In this document: piece after piece, positions 25,298 to 33,263 of the stretch
How the letters are laid out: every line of letters begins with the position of its first letter
Position numbering within the stretch: the stretch's first letter is position 1
Source: Streptomyces sp. NBC_01408
Lineage (GTDB): Bacteria > Actinomycetota > Actinomycetes > Streptomycetales > Streptomycetaceae
Assembly: GCF_026340255.1 (NCBI RefSeq)
Contig: NZ_JAPEPJ010000002.1
Location: forward strand, 744,001-808,000
Reading direction: 5' to 3'
DNA: 64,000 bases
Program-made: the position numbers and the translations under genes
Notes under the pieces: generated by a model
Database searches by the model: none
Told to the model about the DNA's origin: nothing
Seen by the model: the letters and a program-made list of their open reading frames with translations, nothing else

Positions 25298-26215
25298 ATG
25301 CCCCTGTCCCAGCCGCACACGCCGCGTTCACACCGAGCCCGCCGCAGAAGTCGCCATGCGGCGGCGGCAGCGGCTCCGGCCGCCGGACGGCGGGCCGTCC
25401 GGCGGCCTTCCCTCTTGCCCGTCACCGGCAGGCTGCGCCCCGGCGCGGTCTCCGCGTCCGTCGCGGCCCTCGTCTCCGTGGTCGTGGCCGCCCGCGCGGG
25501 CGTCCTGACCCATGTCTGGGACTTCCTCGACTTCGGGGCGGGCGTCCTCTCCCTCGTCTCGCTCACCGCCACCGTCCTGTGGGGGCTGGTGGCCACCGAC
25601 CGGGTGCTGCTGGAGTCGGGGCACCGGCTGCTCGCCCAAGGTGCCCACCGCGGGCTGGCCGTGGCGGGGCTGGGCTTCCTGGCCCTGCACATCTGGGTCA
25701 AGATCGCCGAACAGCAGACGTCCGCCGCGGGGGCGTTGGTCCCCTTCGCCGATCCCGACCGGCCCTTCCTCATCGGCCTCGGCTCGCTCGCCGGGTACCT
25801 CTTCGTGGCTGTGGCGGTATCCGGCGCGGTGCGCAGCGCGTTCGCCACCAAGAGCCGCTCCCTGTGGTGGCGCGCCCTGCACATCGGCGCCTATCCCGCG
25901 TGGGGCGCGTCGCTGGTGCACGGGCTGAAGGCGGGCCGGCCCGCCGACGCCTGGGTGACGGGGGCCTATGCGCTGTGCCTGGCCGGGGTCGCCACCGTCC
26001 TCGCCTTCCGCCTCAAGTCCCGGATGCGCGGCGCGCCGCCCGTCCGGCCCCCGGTCCGGCCGCCCTTGCGGCCCCCGGTCCGGCCTCCCGTCCGGCCGAC
26101 CGTCCCGCCCGCTGCCGTCCGCGCGTCCGCCGACCGTCAGCAGGACTCCGCACAGCGGTCCTTCGTCCACGCCCCCCTGGTGGACTCCCTCGCCTCCCGG
26201 GAGCGGCAGCTGTGA
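25298..26215 (+). CDS. b-type cytochrome / ferric reductase-like membrane protein
   Basis: The 305-residue protein has a basic N-terminus and about six membrane helices between residues 50 and 250. Histidines in LGFLALHIWVKI and in LHIGAYPAWGASLVHGL are spaced as bis-histidine haem ligands of cytochrome b561/ferric-reductase-like proteins. After the last helix a linker of R-P-P-V repeats (about 248-272, 12-bp DNA units) leads to a hydrophilic tail. ATG is preceded by AGGAG at good spacing. The stop overlaps the GTG of the NuoF-like gene (GTGA). The likely role is passing electrons between the cytoplasmic flavoprotein and an extracytoplasmic acceptor; haem binding is inferred. Confidence 0.78.
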   Translation: MPLSQPHTPRSHRARRRSRHAAAAAAPAAGRRAVRRPSLLPVTGRLRPGAVSASVAALVSVVVAARAGVLTHVWDFLDFGAGVLSLVSLTATVLWGLVATDRVLLESGHRLLAQGAHRGLAVAGLGFLALHIWVKIAEQQTSAAGALVPFADPDRPFLIGLGSLAGYLFVAVAVSGAVRSAFATKSRSLWWRALHIGAYPAWGASLVHGLKAGRPADAWVTGAYALCLAGVATVLAFRLKSRMRGAPPVRPPVRPPLRPPVRPPVRPTVPPAAVRASADRQQDSAQRSFVHAPLVDSLASRERQL

Positions 26216-27660
26216 CCGGCGGGCCGCGTCCGGGACTGGGCTGCGTGGGGGCGCCCCGCCTGCTGGCCGGACTCGACCAGGTCCCGCGGCTCGACCGGGT
26301 CGCCCATCTGACCGAGCACGGCCAGCTGCCGCGGTACCGCCCCGACGAACTCGTCGCCCTCGCCGAGGACATCGACCTGCGGGGGCGCGGCGGGGCGGGC
26401 TTCCCCTTCGCCCGCAAGCTGCGGGCCGTCACCCGGTCGGCCAGGAGTACCGGCGCAGCCACCGCCGTGGTGGTCAACGGCAGTGAGGGCGAGCCGAGTT
26501 GCCTGAAGGACACCGCCCTGCTGCTACACGCCCCCCACCTGGTGCTCGACGGGGCCCTGCTGGCAGCCGCGGCGCTCGACGCCGACGAGGTCGTGGTGGG
26601 CGTGACCCGGACGGACGTGGAGCAGTCGGTGCGCAGCGCCGTCGCGGAGCGCGGTCCGGGCGGCCGCCGGGTGCGCGTGGCGCTCCTGCCCGAGCGCTTC
26701 GTGACGGGTGAGGGGACCGCCCTCGTCAGCGGGCTGAACGGGGGTGCGACGCTGCCGTCCGGGCGGAAGGTGCGGACCAGCGAGCGGGGCCTGGGCGGCG
26801 TGCCCACGCTGCTGTCGAACACCGAGACCTACGCCCAGCTCGCCGTCGCGGCCCGGCTCGGTGCGCTGGACTACCGTACGGCCGGGCTGCCCTCCGAGCC
26901 GGGCACCGTCCTGCTGACCGTGGCCGGCTCCACGGTCGTCGAGGCGCCGACGGGCACCTCGCTGGCGTACGTCCTGGACCTGTGCGGCACCGAGCCCGGT
27001 CAGGGCGTGCTGGTCGGCGGTTACCACGGCCGGTGGCTGGACCCCGCCACCGCCCGTTCCGTACAGGTCTCCCGGCAGGCCCTGGCGGCCTACGACGCGG
27101 TGCTGGGGGCGGGGGCGGTGCTGCCCCTGCCCGAGGACACCTGCCCGGCCGGCGAGGTGGTGCGGGTGACCCGCTGGATGGCGGAGGAGTCGGCGGGACA
27201 GTGCGGACCCTGCGTGCGCGGGCTGCCCGCGCTGGCCGACGTACTGGAGGGCGCCGTCGCGGGAGGGGGCCGGGCCGCCCTGGAGGCGGTGGAGGCGCGG
27301 ATGGTCGCGGTCCGGGGCCGGGGTGCGTGCAGCCACCCCGACGGCACCTCGCACTTCGTGGCCTCGGCGCTCTCCGCCTTCCCCGACGAGTTCCGGGACC
27401 ACGCCCTCGGCAGCGGGTGCGGGCGGCGGGTCCTGGGCGCGCTGCCGCTGCCTGAGGACGAGAGCCCGGAGCGGCTGGTCGTGGACTGGACGCTGTGCAA
27501 GGGGCACGGGCTGTGCGTGGACATCCTTCCCGACGTCGTACGGCTCGACGCGGACGGCTACCCGGCCCAGGCGTCGATGCCCGTGCCCGCCCGGCTGCGG
27601 CCCAAGGCCCTGCGGGCGGTGCGGCGCTGCCCGGCCCTCGCCCTGCGCATCCAGGACTGA
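26212..27660 (+). CDS. NuoF-like FMN/Fe-S oxidoreductase with fused ferredoxin
   Basis: The 482-residue protein has the NuoF FMN/NADH fold: LRGRGGAGFPFARKLRAV, VVNGSEGEPSCLKDTALL, GVPTLLSNTETYAQLA and a SLBB-like middle. The iron-sulfur region reads ESAGQCGPCVRG with Cys331, Cys334 and a distant Cys373. The first of the four canonical cysteines (SCGxC) is Ala328 here. The C-terminus adds a small ferredoxin domain: Cys429-x5-Cys435 and Cys473-Pro, a pattern of actinobacterial [3Fe-4S] ferredoxins. It probably takes electrons from NAD(P)H and passes them via its own ferredoxin to the adjacent membrane cytochrome. GTG 26212 is coupled to the upstream stop. Confidence 0.88.
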   Translation: MTGGPRPGLGCVGAPRLLAGLDQVPRLDRVAHLTEHGQLPRYRPDELVALAEDIDLRGRGGAGFPFARKLRAVTRSARSTGAATAVVVNGSEGEPSCLKDTALLLHAPHLVLDGALLAAAALDADEVVVGVTRTDVEQSVRSAVAERGPGGRRVRVALLPERFVTGEGTALVSGLNGGATLPSGRKVRTSERGLGGVPTLLSNTETYAQLAVAARLGALDYRTAGLPSEPGTVLLTVAGSTVVEAPTGTSLAYVLDLCGTEPGQGVLVGGYHGRWLDPATARSVQVSRQALAAYDAVLGAGAVLPLPEDTCPAGEVVRVTRWMAEESAGQCGPCVRGLPALADVLEGAVAGGGRAALEAVEARMVAVRGRGACSHPDGTSHFVASALSAFPDEFRDHALGSGCGRRVLGALPLPEDESPERLVVDWTLCKGHGLCVDILPDVVRLDADGYPAQASMPVPARLRPKALRAVRRCPALALRIQD

Positions 27661-27810
27661 CCGGCTGAACGTCCCCGGACTGCTCCGAGTTCAATCTTTG
27701 CCGGATCTGACAAATTCCCCCGGATATCTACTTCCGCTCTCCCGGGCCCCGTATCAATGAACGCAGGTACCGAAGGAAAGAAACGCGGAACCGTATCTGA
27801 AGGAGAGATC

Positions 27811-28824
27811 GTGAAGAGAATGCGTCGTGGGATATTCGCCGGGTCGGCGGTCGCGGTACTTCTGCTGACGGCGGCCGGATGCGGAACCGCCGACAAGCCC
27901 TCGGGGGCCGGAAATGCGGTGGTGCCGGTGGGCGGCAGCCAGCAGCTCGGTGCCGCCGACGGCTCGGGCGACGCGTACGGGGGCTCGGGGTACGGCACGA
28001 ACCCGGGTGCGGCCCCGGCGGGTGCGGCCGGGTCGGGCCCGGCCGGGCAGCTGAAGGCGCAGGAGGTCGCGGACCTGGGCACCACGGTCACCGACAGCGC
28101 GGGTTTCACCCTCTACCGCTTCGACAAGGACACCCCCAAGCCCCCCAAGTCCGCCTGCGAAGGGGACTGCGCCACGGCCTGGCCCCCGGTGGCGGCGGAC
28201 GACGCCACGGCCGGCGAGGGCATCGACGGGGGCCTCCTCGGCTCGGTCGCCCGGGCCGACGGCACCCGGCAGCTGACGCTTGCGGGGTGGCCCGTGTACC
28301 GCTACGCCAAGGACACCAAGCCGGGCGACACCCTCGGTGAGGGCGTCGGCGGCACCTGGCACGCGCTGGGCCCGGACGGTAAGCCGGCCGCGCCCGCCAA
28401 GGGCGAGGCCGCCCCGGAGCCGAAGGAAGAACCGAAGGAAGAACCGAAGGAGGAGGCGAAGGAGGAGGCCGAACTCTCCGTCAACCCGAACGCCACCCTC
28501 GGCCACGTCGTCGCGGACGCCGAGGGCCGGACGCTGTACCGCTTCGACAAGGACAGTGCCTGGCCGATGAAGATCGGCTGCGTCGGCGCCTGCCTGGACA
28601 CCTGGAAGCCCGCCGCTCCGGTGGACAAGTCAAAGGTAAGCGGAATCGCCGATGAGTTGATCGGCAAGGTGAAGCGCCCCGACGGAACCGAGCAATTGAC
28701 GATCGACTGCTGGCCGGTCTATTCGTTCACCGGCGACGCGAAGCCCGGCGATATCAGCGGGCACAACAAACAGGGCCTCTGGTTCGCCGTCACCGAAAAG
28801 GGAAAGAAGGCGAAGGTCTCCTAG
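27811..28824 (+). CDS. SCO0930-family lipoprotein with paired secreted repeats
   Basis: The 337-residue protein has a lipoprotein signal peptide (GSAVAVLLLTAAGC, lipid-modified Cys near residue 22). Two copies of the secreted repeat of unknown function (PF03640/COG4315) follow, each with a TLYRFDKD motif (about residues 100-190 and 235-335), separated by an E/K-P repeat linker. SCO0930-type proteins stand on the outer face of the Streptomyces membrane. Repeat members are often found with redox or haem proteins. GTG 27811 follows AGGAGAG. A 150-bp gap after the NuoF-like gene may hold its own promoter, but the order suggests a shared electron-transfer function. Confidence 0.9.
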   Translation: MKRMRRGIFAGSAVAVLLLTAAGCGTADKPSGAGNAVVPVGGSQQLGAADGSGDAYGGSGYGTNPGAAPAGAAGSGPAGQLKAQEVADLGTTVTDSAGFTLYRFDKDTPKPPKSACEGDCATAWPPVAADDATAGEGIDGGLLGSVARADGTRQLTLAGWPVYRYAKDTKPGDTLGEGVGGTWHALGPDGKPAAPAKGEAAPEPKEEPKEEPKEEAKEEAELSVNPNATLGHVVADAEGRTLYRFDKDSAWPMKIGCVGACLDTWKPAAPVDKSKVSGIADELIGKVKRPDGTEQLTIDCWPVYSFTGDAKPGDISGHNKQGLWFAVTEKGKKAKVS

Positions 28825-28862
28825 ACCGCGTCCGCCGGCGGAGAGGATCCGCCCCCGTACAC

Positions 28863-28897
28863 GTGGCGCCCGGGCCTCCTCCCCTCCCGGGCGCCAC
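28863..28897 (+). terminator. Terminator hairpin after the SCO0930 lipoprotein
   Basis: A perfect 12-bp stem (28863-28874 with 28886-28897, 11-base loop) lies 38 bases after the stop codon and 31 bases before the next ATG. Confidence 0.75.
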
Positions 28898-28928
28898 GGC
28901 CGCTCACCCACCCCTCTGTGAGGTCGCC

Positions 28929-29492
28929 ATGGCATCGCCGGACCGCCGGACCCGAGTCATCCGCCCCGCACGCGCGGCGCTCGCCGTGCTGTGCGCCGCG
29001 CTGCTGTACGGGGGCTGCGCCGGGAACCCGGCGGCCGACACCCCGGCTGCGCGGGCCGCACCCGCCGCCCCCGCCGCCCCGGACACCCCGCTCGCCTCGA
29101 TCGAGGAGATCGCCGCCGCCATCGGCTGCACCGCCGAACTGAGCGTCGAGGCAGAGGAGTTGCGGCAAGGGGGGTGCCAGGCCGGGCAGAACTCTTTCCG
29201 CATGGCCACCTTCGCCGCCGACCGGGGACTGCGGGACTGGCTGACCGAGGCCCAGGCCTACGGGGGCACCTATCTGGTGGGGAACCGCTGGGTCGTCACC
29301 GCCCCGTCCACGGAGGCCCTGACCACGCTGCGCGAGCGGCTCGGCGGCTCTCTGGAGTCCGGCTCCGCGCACACCGCACACCCCGCCGATCCCCCCGACG
29401 CCACCCCCAGCGGCTCTCCCACCGACACCCCCACCGATTCGCCCACCGGTTCTCCGAGCGGCTCCCCGACCGGTTCCCACTCCGGGCACTGA
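28929..29492 (+). CDS. Small lipoprotein of unknown function
   Basis: The 187-residue protein has a basic N-terminus, a hydrophobic helix and a lipobox LLYGGC (Cys near residue 34), then a proline/alanine linker. A compact domain (about 58-140: IEEIAAAIGCTAELSVEAEELRQG, FRMATFAADRGLRDWLTEAQAYGG, LVGNRWVVTAPS) and a Ser/Thr/Pro/Gly-rich tail follow. The middle domain with its two cysteines resembles generic actinobacterial lipoproteins; I do not recognise a named family. ATG 28929 has GTGAGG upstream. It is convergent with the SARP gene, whose stop is only 13 bases away. Confidence 0.75.
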   Translation: MASPDRRTRVIRPARAALAVLCAALLYGGCAGNPAADTPAARAAPAAPAAPDTPLASIEEIAAAIGCTAELSVEAEELRQGGCQAGQNSFRMATFAADRGLRDWLTEAQAYGGTYLVGNRWVVTAPSTEALTTLRERLGGSLESGSAHTAHPADPPDATPSGSPTDTPTDSPTGSPSGSPTGSHSGH

Positions 29493-29505
29493 CCGCGCCT
29501 CCGCC

Positions 29506-30300
29506 TCAGACCCGGCCGGCCACTCCCTGCCGGACCGGGCTGCGGGCGGACTCGCAGAATCGCCGTATCAGCGACGAGAGTTCACGCCCCGGCTCCACAC
29601 CGAGCTCGCGCCGGGTCAGGCCGCGGTACGCGTCGTAGCCGCGCAGCGCCTCCACCAGGTTCCCTTCCGCCAAGTGCGCCTCGATCAGCGCGCGCTGGGC
29701 GCTCTCGCGCAGGGGTTCGGCACTCACGGCGACCAGCGCGGACTCGACCGCCTCGGCGTGGCGGCCCACCCGGGACAGCTGGCGGCTCAGCGCCTCCAGG
29801 GCGTGCAGCAGCCGCTGCCGCACCCTTTCCCGTTCCAGCAGGACCCAGTCGTCGTACCAGCCGGGCAGCAGATCCAGCGCGTCCGTCCGCCACTTGAGGG
29901 CGCACAGGTCCTCGGTCGCGGCGTTCCCGCTGATGAGCCGGCTCGCCCAGCCGTACAGCACGTACAGGTCGACGACCGTGTGCTCGCGCACGGACAGTGA
30001 GCACTTGTCGGAGTCGAGCAGATCGATCCCGGCGGCCTTCAGCCGCCACAGCGCCGACCGCAGATTGCCCGCCGCCCGCAGGTCGTCGCCGGACGGCCAC
30101 AACGTGCCCGCCGCGTGGCGGCGTTCGACCCGCCCGCCGTGGAGCGCGACGAAGGCGAGCAGCCGCTTGCTCCCCTCCGGCACGTCCAGCCGTCTCCCCC
30201 CGTGGACCACGCGCGGGCCACCGAGGAGATGCAGGGCCGGCGCGTCCCCCTGCCCGGGAACCCTGACCGGCGACTCGAAGAACTGCGGATGAGGATTCAC
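29506..30300 (-). CDS. SARP-family (AfsR-type) transcriptional regulator, small form
   Basis: The 264-residue protein has the N-terminal winged-helix of SARPs (LHLLGGPRVVHGGRRLDVPEGSKRLLAFVALHGG) and a bacterial transcriptional activator domain (about 115-255: LLPGWYDDWVLLERERVRQRLLHALEALSRQL, ALIEAHLAEGNLVEALRGYDAYRGLTRRELGVEPG). No ATPase or TPR extension is present. It lies 75 bases downstream of the last CIS gene on the same strand, with its own AGGAGG ribosome site, so it may be co-transcribed and could regulate the CIS or another pathway. SARPs usually activate secondary metabolism. Confidence 0.9.
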   Translation of the reverse strand: MNPHPQFFESPVRVPGQGDAPALHLLGGPRVVHGGRRLDVPEGSKRLLAFVALHGGRVERRHAAGTLWPSGDDLRAAGNLRSALWRLKAAGIDLLDSDKCSLSVREHTVVDLYVLYGWASRLISGNAATEDLCALKWRTDALDLLPGWYDDWVLLERERVRQRLLHALEALSRQLSRVGRHAEAVESALVAVSAEPLRESAQRALIEAHLAEGNLVEALRGYDAYRGLTRRELGVEPGRELSSLIRRFCESARSPVRQGVAGRV

Positions 30301-30375
30301 AGGCGGTCCTCCTGCTAGAAGCCCAGGCCCGCAGATGCTATGCGCGATACGTCACCTACCCGTCACCGAGAGCGA

Positions 30376-31815
30376 CTATCCGGCCGTCTCGGGATCAGTT
30401 GCCCCGGCCCCGGAACCGGGCTCCGCGCGGGCCTCCCCCGGCTCTTGGGCGCCACCCCCGTCCGGGTGACGGGCCGCGTACGGGCCGTCCTCCTCCCGTG
30501 GTTCCCGGCACCGCCGCCGGTCGCGCCGTACGAAGGCCACCCACCGGGTGAGGGGCTCGCCCTCCTCATCGACCGGAACGAGCACGTCCACGTCGGCGGA
30601 TCCGTCCAGCGGGATGCGGTCGCGGTGCTGGGCCTCCTGGACCGCCTGGGCGACGTCGGCCGGAGCACCCGTACACCACCGCAGGTCCCGGCACGGCTCC
30701 AGCCACGTCCTCACCTGATCGAGGGCCGGCCTCTCCTCGCCGTCACCGCCCCACACCGGGAGGTAGCCGGCGGGCGGCAGTTCCCCGATGCCCATCCGGA
30801 CCAGTGAGTACGGCCCCTGCCGGACGGGGGCGGACGCGATCAGCTCGCCCGCGTCGATGCCTTCGACGAGCTGCGCGAGCTCCCGGCCCAGCTGGTCCTT
30901 CGTGTGGCTCTGCAGGAACGTCTGCTTGCCGATCCGTGCCAACTGCTCCAGCAACGGCGCCAGGTCCGACTCCGAGCGCTGCGCGGGAGCCTCCACGAGC
31001 TGTGCCAAGTGGGCCTGGAACTGGAGGATCTGCGCGACGAAGACGTCCCACGGACGCATGCCGAGCCGCGCCTGCCACTCCCGCTGAGGCGGGGCCGCGC
31101 CCCGGTCCCGGCGGGCCGCCCAGATGTCGGCCTCCCAGGCGTCGAGCCCGGCGGGGTGCGGGAGGAGCACCGCGAGCCGCACCGCCTCGGGCTTGCCCGC
31201 GGTCCCCGGCGGGGCCCAGGACCGGGGCAGGTCGGCGGCGGCCGTCCCGTACGGCCACGGGGAGTGCCCGGTGCGCTCGGCCGCGAAGAGCCGGGACGCG
31301 AGCCAATTGCGCCGCAGCTCCGGGGCACGCTGGTCGAGGCCCCGTTCGGTGGCTTCGGTGAGCCTGATCCGCACCCCTTCCGCGGTGTAGGGCTGCCGGG
31401 TGGTGCCCGCGCCGGAGCAGGGATCGTCGCAGTACGCCCCCTGTACGGGCGCCTCGCCGTACGGCCAGGCCTCGGGGACCGCCTCGACCCACCAGAAGGT
31501 GTCGGGGCCGGGGCGCAGCCCGGACAGGGGCAGCGTCACCAGGCGTTGGGAGCGCAGCGGCCGTCCCCCCGCCGTGACGGCGAGGCCGCCGCCGACCCGC
31601 AGGGTGCCGTCCCTCAGGGTGACCTCGTACCCCTCGACGACCCCGGGTCCGCCCGCCTCGCCGACGGCCAGGGCGAGTTCGCGCGCGTAGTCCTGGATGC
31701 GGTTGAGGTGTTCGGCGCGCAGGAACAGCCCGTCGAAGGCGTTGAGCCGGTCGATGCCACCACCCGCGGTCGCGGCGGTGCCGTCGGCTCCGGCACTTCC
31801 TTCGGTGATCGTCAT
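30376..31815 (-). CDS. Contractile injection system protein of unknown function (last gene of the operon)
   Basis: The 479-residue soluble protein begins with the segment IDRLNAFDGLFLRAEHLNRIQDYARELALAVG, which resembles starts of proteins found next to AAA+ ATPases in actinobacterial CIS loci. The middle has many Trp/Pro-rich strands. The C-terminus is a charged disordered tail (about 440-479, rich in E, P and G). ATG overlaps the previous stop (ATGA). There is no recognisable enzymatic motif. Position and coupling support a structural or assembly role in the CIS. Confidence 0.7.
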   Translation of the reverse strand: MTITEGSAGADGTAATAGGGIDRLNAFDGLFLRAEHLNRIQDYARELALAVGEAGGPGVVEGYEVTLRDGTLRVGGGLAVTAGGRPLRSQRLVTLPLSGLRPGPDTFWWVEAVPEAWPYGEAPVQGAYCDDPCSGAGTTRQPYTAEGVRIRLTEATERGLDQRAPELRRNWLASRLFAAERTGHSPWPYGTAAADLPRSWAPPGTAGKPEAVRLAVLLPHPAGLDAWEADIWAARRDRGAAPPQREWQARLGMRPWDVFVAQILQFQAHLAQLVEAPAQRSESDLAPLLEQLARIGKQTFLQSHTKDQLGRELAQLVEGIDAGELIASAPVRQGPYSLVRMGIGELPPAGYLPVWGGDGEERPALDQVRTWLEPCRDLRWCTGAPADVAQAVQEAQHRDRIPLDGSADVDVLVPVDEEGEPLTRWVAFVRRDRRRCREPREEDGPYAARHPDGGGAQEPGEARAEPGSGAGATDPETAG

Positions 31816-33263
31816 TCCTCGGTCCTCCCAGCGGCCGATTCGCGCGGCATGTCGGTGGTGACGACGGCGTCGTGCCCCTCGTGGCGGGTGCCCGGCGGGC
31901 CGCCGACGAGCCCGGCGAACGGCACGTGGTGCGGGGCCGCTCCGTAGAGCGGTTTCGGTCCGGTGCCGCGGACCCGGATCCGTACGGTCTCGTACGCGGG
32001 CCGCTGGTCCAGGTCCACCCACACCCGGCGGCGGTCCGGGGACAGCCTGATCGCCGCGACCTCGTCGGTGGCCCAGCCGCGCCCCTGTGCGGACAGCGAG
32101 GTGATCTCCACGCCCTCGGGCTCGGCGGAGCCCTCGGCGAGGGGCGCGGTGACCTCGAAGGTCAGGCGGGTGTTCTCCCGTTCCCAGGTCACGGTGGCGG
32201 GGATCAGGCGCGGGCCGCCCGCGTCCTCCTCGGCCCCGGAGCCGAGCAGTCCGGGTGCCAGCCCGCACACCAGCTCCTGGACGGTGGTGGTCGGCAGGAT
32301 CGCGGTGCGGACGGCCGGGTCCACCGTCACCCCGCCGATCCGCACGCACGCGTCGTCCTCCGTCAGCTCTACGGTCAGCCGCGCCAGCACGACCGCCGCG
32401 TGCTCCTCCGTCACCGGCGCCCAGGGCGGGCACGCGTCGCCCTCCGCACACTCGGGCCGCTGCTCGGTGGCGTCCTCGGCGGCCAGCCACCGGAAGGCCC
32501 GCAGCAGGGCGCGCGGCCTCAGGTGTGCGGGCGCCTGGGCCACTTCGGCAGCCGCGCGCAGGGCCTCCTGGCCGGCGGCGTCGCCGGGTTCGGCCGGGTC
32601 GAGGCCGAGCAGGACCCGTAGGCGGTGGTAGGGGCGCCAGGGATCGGGGGCGCAGGGGCGGATCGTGATCCGCGCCGTCTCGACGACCCGTGAGAAGTCG
32701 TCGTGCCGGCGGGTGACGTCGCAGGGGTCGGCCAGCGCGGGCACCGGACGGTCCGGGCAGGAGGCGAACTCGGCGAGCACCCAGGCCCTGACCGTCCGGC
32801 GCGGGGGCGGGCAGGGCTGCTGCTCGCCGTCCTGCCGGGCGTCCTCTTCCTCCGGCGGGTGCCGGGCGGTCCAGGACGCGGCCCATTCGGTCAGGGACAC
32901 GCACCAGGAGGCGTCCAGGCTGAGTTCCCGGCCCAGTCCGTCCACGGCGAGGCCGGGCAGGACCCTGAGCTCGTCACCGTCCCGATCCACACCGAGTCCC
33001 CACACCACGCCCGGCCCGTGTAGCCAGGCGTTGTGCAGCATGTGCTTGCCGCGCGGATTGCCCATCAGGACACGGAAGTCGTCCTCGCCGAGCAGCATCC
33101 CGAAGGCCACGCGCAGCGCGAGGAAGGGGTTGACGGGCAACTCCTCCCCGACGCAGGGTCCCGGACCGCAGGGACCGCGGCCGTGCCCCGTGGTGCCGGG
33201 CAGGTCCGGGGCGGACCCGCCGCCGCAGCCGCACGGGGTGCTGCCGGTGCCGAGCGCCGTCAT
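31812..33263 (-). CDS. Contractile injection system protein of unknown function
   Basis: The 483-residue protein has a cysteine/glycine-rich N-terminus (TPCGCGGGSAPD, then GPCGPGPCVGEELP). A conserved-looking segment with NPFLALRVAFGMLLGEDDFRVLMGNPRGKHMLHNAWLHG follows, and then mostly beta-type sequence. Similar proteins accompany the AAA+ ATPase in Streptomyces CIS clusters; no activity is known. The N-terminal cysteines could bind metal or form disulfides. It overlaps the ATPase stop by ATGA and is itself coupled to the next gene. Confidence 0.7.
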   Translation of the reverse strand: MTALGTGSTPCGCGGGSAPDLPGTTGHGRGPCGPGPCVGEELPVNPFLALRVAFGMLLGEDDFRVLMGNPRGKHMLHNAWLHGPGVVWGLGVDRDGDELRVLPGLAVDGLGRELSLDASWCVSLTEWAASWTARHPPEEEDARQDGEQQPCPPPRRTVRAWVLAEFASCPDRPVPALADPCDVTRRHDDFSRVVETARITIRPCAPDPWRPYHRLRVLLGLDPAEPGDAAGQEALRAAAEVAQAPAHLRPRALLRAFRWLAAEDATEQRPECAEGDACPPWAPVTEEHAAVVLARLTVELTEDDACVRIGGVTVDPAVRTAILPTTTVQELVCGLAPGLLGSGAEEDAGGPRLIPATVTWERENTRLTFEVTAPLAEGSAEPEGVEITSLSAQGRGWATDEVAAIRLSPDRRRVWVDLDQRPAYETVRIRVRGTGPKPLYGAAPHHVPFAGLVGGPPGTRHEGHDAVVTTDMPRESAAGRTEE

